Origin: Tenacibaculum larymnensis
GTDB lineage: Bacteria; Bacteroidota; Bacteroidia; Flavobacteriales; Flavobacteriaceae
Length of the DNA: 64,000 nucleotides
Direction of reading: 5' to 3'
NCBI RefSeq assembly: GCF_028829235.1
Contig: NZ_JAIWJY010000001.1
Span: 1 to 64,000 of the forward strand
Positions within the stretch are counted from its first letter, which is position 1; every line of letters begins with the position of its first letter. A program made the position numbers and the translations under genes. The notes below the pieces were generated by a model. That model searched no databases. It was given only the letters and a program-made list of their open reading frames with translations, and was not told the DNA's origin. Positions 1 through 10,300 of the stretch are shown here, in pieces.

Positions 1-257
1 ATCTTCTATATATGCTCGCTGTATTATATCTTCTACTAAATAATTCTCATTAGTACTTTACTAACTAAGTTTAGTTCAAGTTAATTATTTACTAGAAACT
101 ATATATGTCAATTCCCTTAACATGATCTTTTAAATAATAAATAACAACATAATGAACTTACTCGTTTCTTCTTCTAAAGAATCCAATAAGTCAATTTTTC
201 TTTTTTTCTGAGCTTAAAATAATTCAACATATTTCTGACCAAAGGAATACCTTAATA
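1..257. other. AT-rich intergenic stretch, no gene seen
   Basis: I read both strands and find only chance ORFs of fewer than 20 codons. There is no clear promoter, repeat or RNA gene. The stretch lies beyond the terminator of the respiratory operon, so it probably belongs to the spacer before the next gene to the left of the window. Confidence 0.5.
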
Positions 258-288
258 AAAAAAGCCTCCTAAATTGGGAGGCTTTTTT
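258..288 (-). terminator. Intrinsic terminator of the act-cox operon
   Basis: A 12-bp perfect stem (aaaaaagcctcc / ggaggctttttt) with a 7-nt loop sits 17 bp past the coxA stop. Read on the minus strand it ends in a T run, as expected for the end of this eight-gene operon. Confidence 0.9.
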
Positions 289-305
289 ATTTTATATTTT
301 TTTTC

Positions 306-2075
306 TTAAGATGGTTCTTCACCATCTAATAGTGGTACGTTTTGAGGTACGAAATCTTTTCCGTGAACATACTCACCATTTTCATCTGTTTTACTGTAAT
401 CATAAGCCCATCTATGAACTTCAGGAATTGCTCCTGGCCAGTTTCCATGTATATGTTCAACTGGAGTAGTCCACTCTAATGTATTTGCATTCCATGGGTT
501 TTGCGTAGCTTTTTGACCTCTATACATAGAGATAAAGAAGTTTGCTATAAAAATTAACTGTGCAAAACCTCCAAGAATAGCCATGATAGTCATGAATACG
601 TTAATATCAGCTAAATCATCAAACATTGGGAAGTTTGTGTTTGTATAGTAACGACGTGGTAAACCAGCTAACCCTATAAAGTGCATTGGGAAAAATACTC
701 CGTAAGCACTGATTATTGTTAACCAGAAGTGCCAGTATCCTAATGTCTTGTTCATCATTCTACCATACATTTTAGGGAACCAGTGGTAAACGCCAGCAAA
801 CATTCCTAATAAAGCAGATACTCCCATTACTAAGTGGAAGTGAGCCACTACGAAATATGTATCATGAACGTTAATATCTAATGCTGAATCTCCTAATACT
901 AATCCTGTTAAACCTCCTGTTACGAATGTAGAAACTAATCCGATAGAGAACATCATTGCTGGATTTAACTGTAAATTACCTTTCCATAAGGTAGTTACGT
1001 AGTTAAATGCTTTTACAGCTGATGGAATTGCAATTAAAACTGTTGTGAATGTAAATACAGAACCTAAGAATGGGTTCATTCCTGATACAAACATGTGGTG
1101 ACCCCATACAATTGTAGACAAGAATGCAATTGCCATAATAGATCCAACCATTGCGCGGTAACCAAAAATTGGTTTACGTGCATTTGTTGAAATTACTTCT
1201 GAACTAATACCTAATGCTGGTAATAAGATTATATATACCTCTGGGTGGCCTAAGAACCAGAATAAGTGTTCGAATAATACTGGTGATCCTCCTTGGTAAT
1301 GTAATACTTCACCAGAAATAAAGATATCTGATAAGTAGAAAGAAGTACCAAAGCTTCTATCGAAGATTAATAATAATGCTGCCGATAATAATACTGGGAA
1401 TGAAATTACACCAATAATTGCTGTAATGAAGAATGCCCACATTGTTAATGGCAATCTTGTCATCTTCAATCCTTTTGTACGTAAGTTTAAAACTGTTACG
1501 ATATAGTTTAACGATCCGATTAATGACGATGCAATGAAAATTGCCATAGACACTAACCATAATGTCATACCTGTACCTGAACCTGGAATTGCTTGTGGTA
1601 ACGCAGATAATGGAGGGTAAATTGTCCATCCTGCTGATGCTGGTCCCGCTTCTACGAATAATGAGATTATCATTATTACTGATGATAAGAAGAATAACCA
1701 GTAAGATACCATGTTTAAAAACCCAGAAGCCATATCACGAGCTCCAATTTGTAACGGAATTAATAGGTTAGAGAATGTACCACTTAAACCTGCCGTTAGT
1801 ACAAAGAATACCATAATTGTACCGTGTATTGTTACTAACGCTAAGTACATATCTGGATTCATAATTCCATCAGTTTGGTGGTTTCCTAAGAATGCTTCAA
1901 CAATTGAAAACGATGTATCTGGCCATGCAATTTGTAAACGAAATAACATAGACATGAAACCTCCTATGATACCCATAAATATACCTGTAACAAGGAACTG
2001 TTTCGAGATCATTTTATGATCTTGACTAAAAATGTATTTAGTTACAAATGTTTCTTTGTGATGATGATCTGACAT
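306..2075 (-). CDS. coxA: Cytochrome c oxidase subunit I (aa3-type)
   Basis: This is the catalytic subunit of the haem-copper oxidase. It reduces O2 to water at haem a3/CuB and pumps protons across the inner membrane. The 589-residue protein shows the full ligand set: His84 and His414 for haem a, His412 for haem a3, and His277, His326 and His327 for CuB. Tyr281 lies in the GHPEVY motif, the His-Tyr cross-link site, and the Glu of that motif marks an A1-type oxidase. About twelve hydrophobic helices are visible. It is the last gene of the minus-strand operon, 33 bp after coxB. No subunit III gene is adjacent, so that subunit must be encoded elsewhere. The N terminus carries a natural HHH run. 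The family call is very secure; the cytochrome c partner is inferred from the neighbouring complex III genes. Confidence 0.97.
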   Translation of the reverse strand: MSDHHHKETFVTKYIFSQDHKMISKQFLVTGIFMGIIGGFMSMLFRLQIAWPDTSFSIVEAFLGNHQTDGIMNPDMYLALVTIHGTIMVFFVLTAGLSGTFSNLLIPLQIGARDMASGFLNMVSYWLFFLSSVIMIISLFVEAGPASAGWTIYPPLSALPQAIPGSGTGMTLWLVSMAIFIASSLIGSLNYIVTVLNLRTKGLKMTRLPLTMWAFFITAIIGVISFPVLLSAALLLIFDRSFGTSFYLSDIFISGEVLHYQGGSPVLFEHLFWFLGHPEVYIILLPALGISSEVISTNARKPIFGYRAMVGSIMAIAFLSTIVWGHHMFVSGMNPFLGSVFTFTTVLIAIPSAVKAFNYVTTLWKGNLQLNPAMMFSIGLVSTFVTGGLTGLVLGDSALDINVHDTYFVVAHFHLVMGVSALLGMFAGVYHWFPKMYGRMMNKTLGYWHFWLTIISAYGVFFPMHFIGLAGLPRRYYTNTNFPMFDDLADINVFMTIMAILGGFAQLIFIANFFISMYRGQKATQNPWNANTLEWTTPVEHIHGNWPGAIPEVHRWAYDYSKTDENGEYVHGKDFVPQNVPLLDGEEPS

Positions 2076-2108
2076 AATCTATATCTTTATATACTTTTTA
2101 AAAATATC

Positions 2109-3116
2109 TTATTTAATTGCTTGAGCTAATGTTTTTTGTTCTGATAACCACTTGTTGTATTCTTCTTCTTCAACAACAGTAATTTTCATTTGCATATTGT
2201 AGTGAGATGCTCCACAAATTTTATTACATAAAAGTAAGTAATCAAACTCATATGGATCTTCTCCTTTAGCTCTTCTAATTTTGTTAATTCCTTCTGTTTT
2301 TGCAATTACCTCAGAGTTCTGACGCATTTCTGCTGTAGTATACTTTGGCGTAAATGCGAATTGAGTAACCATACCTGGAACACAGTTCATTTGTGCTCTA
2401 AAGTGAGGCATGTATGCAGAGTGTAATACATCTTGTGAACGGAACTTGAATAATACTTTTTTACCTTTTGGTAAATATAATTCAGTTACTTGCTTATCAT
2501 CTTGTGCACTTGGATCAGACATATCAACACCCATAGTGTTAATTCCCTTAATAAAGTTTACATTTCCTAAACCTAATTGGTTGTCTTCACCTGCATAACG
2601 TGCATCCCAACGGAACTGTTGAGAGTATACTTCAATTACGATTGGGTTTTCGTCATCTCCAACATACATAATGTTGTTCCATGCCCATAAACCATATCCA
2701 ATTAACAATACTATTGTTACAGCTGGAATAGTTGTCCAAATTAATTCTAATTTATGGCTATCAGCATAAAATAATGCTTTGTTGTTCTTATTTCCTCTAT
2801 ACTTGTAAGTAAAGAAGAAAATTAAAAACTGCATTCCGAATTGAACGATTCCTATTAACCAAAAAGTAATATTGAAAAGGTTATCATCATGCTCTCCTTC
2901 AAAAGAAGCAGCTTCTGGTAACATGATTACGTTCATGGCAATTAAGCAGTAAATCATCATTGCATAAAGGAATGCTAAGAAACCTAAAGCGTATTTACCT
3001 TGTTTTTCGTTGTCTTTATCTGTAGCAATTACAGAACGGAAATTCATTATACGAGTAATTTGCCAAAAACTTACTCCAATTGCAACTGCTATGAAAATAT
3101 AAAATAAAGCGAGCAT
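2109..3116 (-). CDS. coxB: Cytochrome c oxidase subunit II
   Basis: Subunit II carries the dinuclear CuA centre that accepts electrons from cytochrome c. The 335-residue protein has hydrophobic N-terminal segments (about 1-20, 45-65, 85-105 and 130-150) and then a periplasmic cupredoxin domain. The CuA motif is complete: Cys297-x3-Cys301-x3-His305-x2-Met308, with the upstream HSAYMP segment that supplies the other His. It follows actF by 34 bp and precedes coxA by 33 bp, so complex III and oxidase are made from one message. There is no fused cytochrome c domain, so this is an aa3-like rather than a caa3 subunit. Electrons probably come from the haem domain of ActA or ActE, or from a separate cytochrome c; this is inference. 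Confidence 0.96.
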   Translation of the reverse strand: MLALFYIFIAVAIGVSFWQITRIMNFRSVIATDKDNEKQGKYALGFLAFLYAMMIYCLIAMNVIMLPEAASFEGEHDDNLFNITFWLIGIVQFGMQFLIFFFTYKYRGNKNNKALFYADSHKLELIWTTIPAVTIVLLIGYGLWAWNNIMYVGDDENPIVIEVYSQQFRWDARYAGEDNQLGLGNVNFIKGINTMGVDMSDPSAQDDKQVTELYLPKGKKVLFKFRSQDVLHSAYMPHFRAQMNCVPGMVTQFAFTPKYTTAEMRQNSEVIAKTEGINKIRRAKGEDPYEFDYLLLCNKICGASHYNMQMKITVVEEEEYNKWLSEQKTLAQAIK

Positions 3117-3150
3117 ATTATCTAAACTATTTGTTTATTAATTCTTTTTA

Positions 3151-4779
3151 TTAATGATGATTACTATCTTCTCCTGTGTGTTCGATATTATAGTAATGAT
3201 ATGTTTCACTCTCGTGTAAATATGGGTTACCTTTTGGTACTGGATTTGCTTTTGCAAATGCACTAAAAGTAGCGAAGATAAATAATCCTGTAAAGAATAA
3301 TAATCCACTAATTTCACCAATTCCGAATCCCCATTGACCACCAACGGTTCCTGGCATAATCATAACAAATAAATCGATATAATGACCTGCTAAGATTACA
3401 ACACCACCTAAGATTACAAACCAAGGTCTGCTCTTAAAATCACTGTTGATTAATAATAATACTGGGAAAATAAAATTCATTACAACCATTGCTAAGAATG
3501 GTACTTTATATTCGTTAAAACGTAATAAGAAATAAGTAGTTTCTTCTGGCATATCTGCATACCATATTAACATGAACTGTGCGAACCATAAGTATGTCCA
3601 GAATACAGAAAAACCAAACATAAATTTAGCTAAATCATGAATATGACTATCATTTACTAATGGTAATACTCCCTTAGAACGTAAGTAAATTGTAACCATT
3701 GCTATTACTGTTAATGCAGATACTAAGAAGGTAGCTAATACGTACCATCCAAATAATGTTGAGAACCAGTGTGGGTCTATTGCCATAATCCAGTCCCAAG
3801 AAGCCATACTTTCAGTAAGCATAAAGAATACTAAAAAGATAACTGTTGCATTATAGTTTTTCTTGTGTTGTTTTAAGTCTCCATTATCTTGTGCTAAAGA
3901 CCACTTTCTAATAAGGAAACGATAAACATTCCAACCTGTTAAATATATAATACTTCTAATTAACCATCCTGGAGTATTTAACCACCATTTCTTACCATCT
4001 ACAATAGCATCGTAGTTTGGACTTGTTGGATCAGTTACTCCTTCTCCCATCCAAGTAAATAAGTGGTTCATGTGCATTGCCGTTACTATTAAGAATACTA
4101 ACATTACTAAACTCACATAGTGTAAGTTTGAAGAAATAGCTTCCATTACTCTATGTAATACTACCGACCATCCTGCTTGTGCAACTATTTGTGATCCATA
4201 AAAAGCTAATACTAATAATGTGATACCTAATGAGAATAATAAAGCAACGTACAATGCAGACCAAGGTCTATTTTGCATTTGGTGTAAAGCGTGTTCTGCA
4301 TGAGCATCTCCATGATCTTCACCATGAGCAGCTACTTCAGCGTGAGCTTCAGTTGTTGTTTCATGCGCTTCATCTGTTGCAGTTTCTGTATGAGCATCAT
4401 CCGCTACGTGTACAGCAGAACTATCTTGCGCTTGTGTGTTTTCTGTAGCTTCTCCTGAGTCTTCTTGCTCAGCATTATGTGCTACTTCTTCAGTATGTGT
4501 AGCAGTACTATCTGCAACATGCGTTTCAGTTGTTGTATCTTCTTCGTGATTTTCAACTTCAACATGCTTTTCAACTTTAGCTTCATCTGCATGCTCCTCC
4601 TCATTATGAGTAGTAGCTGCTTCATGACCACCTCCATGGTGTGCATCTTGTTTTGCTAAAATTTCTTTTGCTTCTTCTAATGTTTTAGGTGCTGAAAAGA
4701 AACTATAACCTGTTCCTAAAAGTCCTACAGCCATTAAAACAATAGCAAGCATTTTTAATTTTCCTGAAAACTGGTACAT
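3151..4779 (-). CDS. actF: Alternative complex III subunit ActF (NrfD-like membrane subunit)
   Basis: ActF is the second large integral membrane subunit of alternative complex III, the quinol:electron-acceptor oxidoreductase that replaces the bc1 complex in Bacteroidota. The 542-residue protein begins with one membrane helix (about 10-28). A very unusual low-complexity stretch follows (about 46-167), rich in His, Glu, Ala and Thr with about 19 histidines, and then some nine further helices. The helical core resembles ActC and matches the family. The inserted stretch probably lies on the periplasmic side between helices 1 and 2 (inference). Gaps to actE (22 bp) and coxB (34 bp) show co-transcription. 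The start at 4779 gives a sensible first helix. Confidence 0.93.
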   Translation of the reverse strand: MYQFSGKLKMLAIVLMAVGLLGTGYSFFSAPKTLEEAKEILAKQDAHHGGGHEAATTHNEEEHADEAKVEKHVEVENHEEDTTTETHVADSTATHTEEVAHNAEQEDSGEATENTQAQDSSAVHVADDAHTETATDEAHETTTEAHAEVAAHGEDHGDAHAEHALHQMQNRPWSALYVALLFSLGITLLVLAFYGSQIVAQAGWSVVLHRVMEAISSNLHYVSLVMLVFLIVTAMHMNHLFTWMGEGVTDPTSPNYDAIVDGKKWWLNTPGWLIRSIIYLTGWNVYRFLIRKWSLAQDNGDLKQHKKNYNATVIFLVFFMLTESMASWDWIMAIDPHWFSTLFGWYVLATFLVSALTVIAMVTIYLRSKGVLPLVNDSHIHDLAKFMFGFSVFWTYLWFAQFMLIWYADMPEETTYFLLRFNEYKVPFLAMVVMNFIFPVLLLINSDFKSRPWFVILGGVVILAGHYIDLFVMIMPGTVGGQWGFGIGEISGLLFFTGLFIFATFSAFAKANPVPKGNPYLHESETYHYYNIEHTGEDSNHH

Positions 4780-4801
4780 ATCTTAACTATCTATTATAGA
4801 C

Positions 4802-5350
4802 TTATTTTAATTCGCTTCTTAATTTTTCTACGTATTGTACAACTTGCCAACGCTCATTGTATCTTAACTGTGATGCATGAGATCCCATTAAGTTTTTACC
4901 ATACATAATTACATGATAAATATTACCAGGGTTTAATTCTCTATCTGCATAATTTGGAATACCGTTAAATTTATCTCTTTGAGATAATACTCCATTACCA
5001 TCACCTTTTGTTCCGTGACAAGAAGCACAGTATATACCGTATAACTCTTTACCTTTTTCTAAGTTAGCCTCAGTTGTTGGTAATGGGTTTTTTAATTCAG
5101 CTTTTGCTTTTTCATATCCTTCATTTGTATCAGGAATATCATAAGCTACAACTCCGTTTCTACTTACAGTACCTGCCACAGGTAATTTATTTACCATCTC
5201 CTTATTTAATCCTTCTGCTCCATTGGCATCATAAGGTACAGATACATACATATCTGGCATATATTGTACTTGTGGTTTACGTTTATCGTTACAAGAACTT
5301 AAGCTTGTTGCTACTACAGCTAAAGCGATAATTATTTTTAAACTCTTCAT
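4802..5350 (-). CDS. actE: Alternative complex III subunit ActE, mono-haem cytochrome c lipoprotein
   Basis: ActE is the small mono-haem cytochrome c of alternative complex III and hands electrons on to the oxidase. The 182-residue protein starts with a lipoprotein signal peptide ending in a lipobox (SLSSC, lipidated Cys20), so it is tethered to the outer face of the inner membrane. The single haem site is Cys108-x2-Cys111-His112, followed by a GTKGDGNG turn typical of class I cytochromes. A Met in the NLMGSH region near residue 155 is the likely sixth ligand (inference). It sits between actD (9 bp) and actF (22 bp). The order actD-actE-actF matches the canonical cluster, which makes the assignment firm. 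Confidence 0.94.
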   Translation of the reverse strand: MKSLKIIIALAVVATSLSSCNDKRKPQVQYMPDMYVSVPYDANGAEGLNKEMVNKLPVAGTVSRNGVVAYDIPDTNEGYEKAKAELKNPLPTTEANLEKGKELYGIYCASCHGTKGDGNGVLSQRDKFNGIPNYADRELNPGNIYHVIMYGKNLMGSHASQLRYNERWQVVQYVEKLRSELK

Positions 5351-5359
5351 ATCTCTTTA

Positions 5360-5887
5360 TTAGTGCGTTTCTACTACGTTGATTTCTACAGCTCCTGTTG
5401 TTTCTAACAATGACACTAACTCTTCTTCACTTCCTTCAACAGGAATCTCCATTAAAAAGTGATCATCTGTAGTTCTTGGATCAGGATTTTCAGCTTCTTT
5501 AAATGGCCAAATTTTACTTCTCATGTAAAAAGTAATTACCATTAAGTGTGCTGCAAAAAACACTGTTAATTCGAATAAAATTGGAACGAAAGCTGGCATG
5601 TTTGTTGCCCAAGAAAAGTTTGGCTTTCCTCCAATATCTTGAGGCCAATCAGCAATCATAGTATACCATGTTAACCAAACTGCTACTGATAAACCTGTAA
5701 TACCATATAAAAAAGCAGTAATTGCTAAACGTGTTGGCGCTAAGCCCATTGCTTTGTCTAATCCGTGAACTGGGAATGGACAAAATACTTCTTCAATGTG
5801 ATGATTCTCTGCTTTTACCTTCTTAACGGCATCCATTAAGATATCATCATCATTATATAATGCGTGAATTACTTTATTAGTGCTCAT
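5360..5887 (-). CDS. actD: Alternative complex III subunit ActD (DUF3341)
   Basis: ActD is a small two-helix membrane subunit of alternative complex III (DUF3341 family). I place the start at the ATG at 5887, giving MSTNKVIHAL and 175 residues. The longer open frame begins 33 bp earlier, deeper inside actC, and adds a Lys/Arg-rich tail untypical of the family. From 5887 the gene overlaps the end of actC by 11 bp, which suggests translational coupling. Visible features are an N-terminal soluble part with the CPFPVHGLD segment, close to the CPYPIHG type of motif seen in the family, and two hydrophobic helices around 60-80 and 100-120. It has no cofactor site and is regarded as structural. Confidence 0.92.
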   Translation of the reverse strand: MSTNKVIHALYNDDDILMDAVKKVKAENHHIEEVFCPFPVHGLDKAMGLAPTRLAITAFLYGITGLSVAVWLTWYTMIADWPQDIGGKPNFSWATNMPAFVPILFELTVFFAAHLMVITFYMRSKIWPFKEAENPDPRTTDDHFLMEIPVEGSEEELVSLLETTGAVEINVVETH

Positions 5888-7277
5888 TGTTCTCTTCTCT
5901 TGATTTTTTAAAATTCTCACCTGATGATTTCAAAATAGTCTTAATCTCTGCTGTAGGGATTACTGGGAAAGTTCTTGCATATAATAAGAATAATACAAAG
6001 AAGAATCCAATAGTTCCTATGAAGATACCTACGTCTACAAACGTTGGCTCAAAACGCCACCAAGTAGATGGTAATTGTCCTTTACTTAATACAATTGCGA
6101 TAATATCAAAACGCTCAAACCACATACCGATATTAATTACAATCGAGATAATGAAAGACCAGATAAAACTTCTTCTGATTTTTTTAATCCATAATAACTG
6201 TGGTGTGAAAATGTTACAAATTAATAACGACCAGAATGCCCATCCATAAGCCCCTGCTTCTGCACCAAACGATAAGTATGTGTAGTTTTCATAAGGAGAT
6301 CCTGTATACCATGCAATGAAGAATTCTGTTGCATAAGCTACTGCTACGATACCTCCTGTTAAAATGATTACGATGTTCATATACTCAACGTGCAAACGTG
6401 TAATATATGCTTCCATATTTGTAACCTTACGCATAATACCTAATAAGGTTTGTACCATTGCAAATCCTGAGAAAATTGCCCCTGCTACGAAATAAGGAGG
6501 GAAAATTGTTGAGTGCCATCCTGGGTTGATAGAAGTTGCGAAGTCCATCGATACAATTGTGTGTACAGAAAGTACTAATGGTGTTGCTAAACCTGCTAAC
6601 ACTAATGACACTTCTTCAAAACGTTGCCAGTCTTTTGCTCTACCTGACCATCCGAAAGATAATAATGCATAAATTTTCTTTTGGAAAGGTTTTACAGCTC
6701 TATCACGAATCGTTGCAAAATCAGGTAATAAACCAGTCCACCAGAAAACTAATGATACCGATAAATAGGTAGAAATTGCGAATACATCCCATAATAATGG
6801 TGAGTTAAAGTTAACCCATAATGATCCGAATTGGTTAGGAATTGGTAATACCCAGTATCCGTTCCATGGACGTCCCATGTGGATGATTGGGAACAATCCT
6901 GCTTGGAATACCGCAAAAATTGTCATCGCTTCTGCAGAACGGTTAATTGCCATTCTCCATTTTTGACGGAATAATAATAATACGGCAGAGATAAGTGTAC
7001 CGGCGTGACCAATACCTACCCACCATACGAAGTTGGTAATATCCCATGCCCAACCGATGTTTTTACTTAATCCCCAAACACCAATACCTGTTCCTACGGT
7101 GTAGAAGATACATCCAAATCCCCATAACATTGCTGCTAAGGAGATATAGAATGCTATATACCAATTTTTGTTTGCTTTCCCTTCAATAGGTCTAGCAATA
7201 TCTTCAGTAATATCATGGTAACTCTTGTCACCAAGTATTAAAGGTTCTCTATAAGATGATTCGTAATGAGACGACAT
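5877..7277 (-). CDS. actC: Alternative complex III subunit ActC (NrfD/PsrC family)
   Basis: ActC is the NrfD/PsrC-like integral membrane subunit that binds the menaquinol and passes electrons to the Fe-S protein ActB. The 466-residue protein has about ten membrane helices and begins with a cytoplasmic or interfacial stretch (residues 1-35) containing EPLILGDKSYHDI, typical of this subunit. The CDS lies 27 bp after actB and overlaps actD by 11 bp. It is similar in fold to ActF, with which it forms the membrane core. Length and position match other Bacteroidota clusters. No key region looks missing. Confidence 0.95.
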   Translation of the reverse strand: MSSHYESSYREPLILGDKSYHDITEDIARPIEGKANKNWYIAFYISLAAMLWGFGCIFYTVGTGIGVWGLSKNIGWAWDITNFVWWVGIGHAGTLISAVLLLFRQKWRMAINRSAEAMTIFAVFQAGLFPIIHMGRPWNGYWVLPIPNQFGSLWVNFNSPLLWDVFAISTYLSVSLVFWWTGLLPDFATIRDRAVKPFQKKIYALLSFGWSGRAKDWQRFEEVSLVLAGLATPLVLSVHTIVSMDFATSINPGWHSTIFPPYFVAGAIFSGFAMVQTLLGIMRKVTNMEAYITRLHVEYMNIVIILTGGIVAVAYATEFFIAWYTGSPYENYTYLSFGAEAGAYGWAFWSLLICNIFTPQLLWIKKIRRSFIWSFIISIVINIGMWFERFDIIAIVLSKGQLPSTWWRFEPTFVDVGIFIGTIGFFFVLFLLYARTFPVIPTAEIKTILKSSGENFKKSREENNEH

Positions 7278-7304
7278 AAATCTATATACTTATTAATTTT
7301 ACTA

Positions 7305-10300
7305 TTAAGCTTCGTTTGTATTTCTTACTTTCACTTGATACACTACGTTTGGTTTTGTACCAATATAATCTAACACGTGGAAAGCTCTTTTATCTTCTTT
7401 TAACGCTGTAACTGTATCTTCTGAGTTGTTTATATCTCCAAATACCATAGCTCCAGTTGAACAAGCAGATGAACATGCTGTTTCAAACTCATCTTTGTTA
7501 ACAGCTCTACCTTCTTTCTTAGCTTTTAAGATAGTAGCTTGCGTCATTTGGATACACATAGAACATTTTTCCATAACTCCACGAGAACGAACTACTACAT
7601 CTGGGTTTAAGACCATTTTTCCGTACTCATTGTTCATGTTGAAGTCAAACTCATTGTTTTCAGCATAGTTAAACCAGTTGAAACGACGAACTCTATATGG
7701 ACAGTTGTTTGCACAGTAACGAGTACCTACACAACGGTTATATGCCATTTGGTTTTGACCTTGACGACCGTGTGATGTTGCTGCTACCGGACATACTGTT
7801 TCACATGGTGCGTGATTACAGTGCTGACACATCATAGGTTGGAAAGCAACCTGTGGGTTTTCTGCTGGATTTTCTAAAGCATCAAATAAATCTCCTTTGC
7901 TTAACTCTAATACTTTTTCAGTATAACGTCTTTCAACTTCTTGGTTTGCTATGTTTGGATTTTGAGCTTTAAACTCTTCCAACGTCATTTTAGCATCGTG
8001 TTGCTTATCTTCTACAGTAGAAGAGTAGTAACGATCAATACGTAACCAAGCCATATCCCTACCAACTCTCATTTCATCTTTACCAACAACTGGAACATTG
8101 TTTTCTGCGTGACATGCAATAACACATGCTCCACAACCTGTACAAGATGTTAAATCGATAGATAAGTTAAAGTGGTGTCCTAAACTTCTATCATGCTCAT
8201 CCCATAAGTCGATTTTACTTCCTTCAACTTCTTGATGATCATAAGAAACCATAAATGGTTTATTCCAAGTATGCTTAGGATCTAATTTTTTATCGTTTAC
8301 TTCTTTTAATGAAGCTTCTCTTAAGATATCGTGACGACCAGCTAAAGTACTTTGTACTTGCATACAAGCAAACTTGTGCCATCCTGAAGCTTTTTCTATA
8401 GAAACATTGTATTGTACATTGTTTCCGTTTTGGTAGAAAGGATATGCATTAATACCTACTTGCATTTCTGACTTTAATCCTTGAGTTCTACCGTAACCTA
8501 ACGCTAAACCAACTGATCCTTTTGCTTGACCTGGTTGGATAATAACTGGAATTTTGTTTATTGTAACTCCATTAACTGTTACGTTAGCATAGTTACCATC
8601 AATAGCGCCGTTATCTTTTACTGGGTTTTCAAAACCTAATTCTTTGGCATCTGCCATAGAAACGGTTAAGTAGTTATCCCAAGAAGCACGTGTAATTGGA
8701 TCTGGTAATTCTTGTAACCATGGGTTATTTGCTTGTTTACCGTCTCCTAAAGCTGTTGATGAATATAAGTTTAATTCGAATCCTGAAGCATTATTAGCTT
8801 TTCTTACTAATTGTACTGCTGCTGCATTTACATCTGCTGTAGATTCAAAAGCTATTTCTTCTTCTACAGTAACATTTTCAGCTTTGAAGAATCCATCATG
8901 TAATGCTTGATTCCATGAAGCTCCTCCTAATACATTAGTACTCCAAAATTCTTTTAAAGTGTCATAATAGTTTACTGTACTTCCTGACCACTTTAATAAT
9001 ACATCTTGAACCTGACGTGTATTAAACAATGGTTGAATAGTTGGTTGCATTAAACCATAAACACCTTGTTTAGCCATAACATCTCCCCAACTTTCTAAGT
9101 TGTGAGGTGATGGCAATGTATATTGTGTAGCATTAGCTGTAGCGTCATCTTGCGTAGATAAGGCAACAGATAATTTTAAGTTCTTAATTCCTTCTGCTAA
9201 ATCAGCTGCATTTGACAATGAGTATAAAGGATTTACATTGTAAGTAATTAATCCTTTTACTTTACCTCCTTTAATGTCTGCTACTAATTGAGCAACTTGA
9301 GTATCGTTACCTTGGCGTTTTAAGTTCACTGCCTTAGTATCGATTACTTCACTATTTAATGCTTTGTTAATTGCTAAAGCAATTAATTGAGCATTTTTAT
9401 CATTTAAACCTGTAACAACAACTCCTTTTGAACCTGCTTTTTTAAGGTCTTTAGCTAATTGCTTTACCTCTGTATCAAAAGCTGTTGCTTTTGAAGGAAG
9501 ACTACCTCCTGTTACTTGGTTGTATAAGTTTATTAAAGCAAAAACCTGTTCAGATGGTTTAGCAACTATTCTTTTATCAGCATTTGCTCCTGCTAAAGAC
9601 ATGTTACTTTCTATTTGAACATGGTAAGACATTTTACCAGTTTCAACTCTACGACCATCAGCATAAGATTTTTCATATCCACCTTGCCAATCTCCCAAGA
9701 AATCTGCTCCAATAGATGCGATTACTTCTGCCTTGCTAAAATCGTAATCTGGTAATGCTCTTTTACCATACATAGCTTCAAAAGCATCCGCAGCTGCACT
9801 ATCAGAAATTGCATCATACACCACATGCTTCACATTTGGATAAGCAGTAATAAAGTCAGCGATTACTTTTTCAGTAGAAGGACTCGCTAAAGTACCTGTT
9901 AAAAACACAACTGGTTCGTTAGCGTCTTTTAACTCGTTTAACTTAGCAATAATTTCTTTATCTGCATCTGCCCAAGAAATTTGAGTTTCACCCTTTCTAG
10001 GTTCTTTTAAACGTAATTTCTCATCGTATAATGATAAAACTGATGCTTGAGTACGTGCGCTAGTTACACCTCCTGCCTCTTTATTTGGCATGATTTGAAT
10101 TGGACGCCCTTCGCGTGTTTTTACTAATACGTTTGCGAAATCAAAACCATCTGCAATTGTAGTTGCGTACCAATCAGCAACACCTACTACGATATCATTT
10201 GGTTGCACTACATAAGGAATTGATTTTCTTACTGGACCTTCACAAGCTGCTAAAGAAGCTGCTGCTGTGGTAAATCCAACATATTTCAAGAAATCTCTAC

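Noticed and set aside
3138..3344. Minus-strand ORF overlapping the end of actF in another frame
   Set aside because: It is inside a secure coding gene, has no family features and would break the operon spacing.
5888..5920. Longer N terminus of ActD from 5920
   Set aside because: The added 11 residues are Lys/Arg-rich and not family-like; MSTNKVIH at 5887 gives the normal ActD start with an 11-bp overlap with actC.
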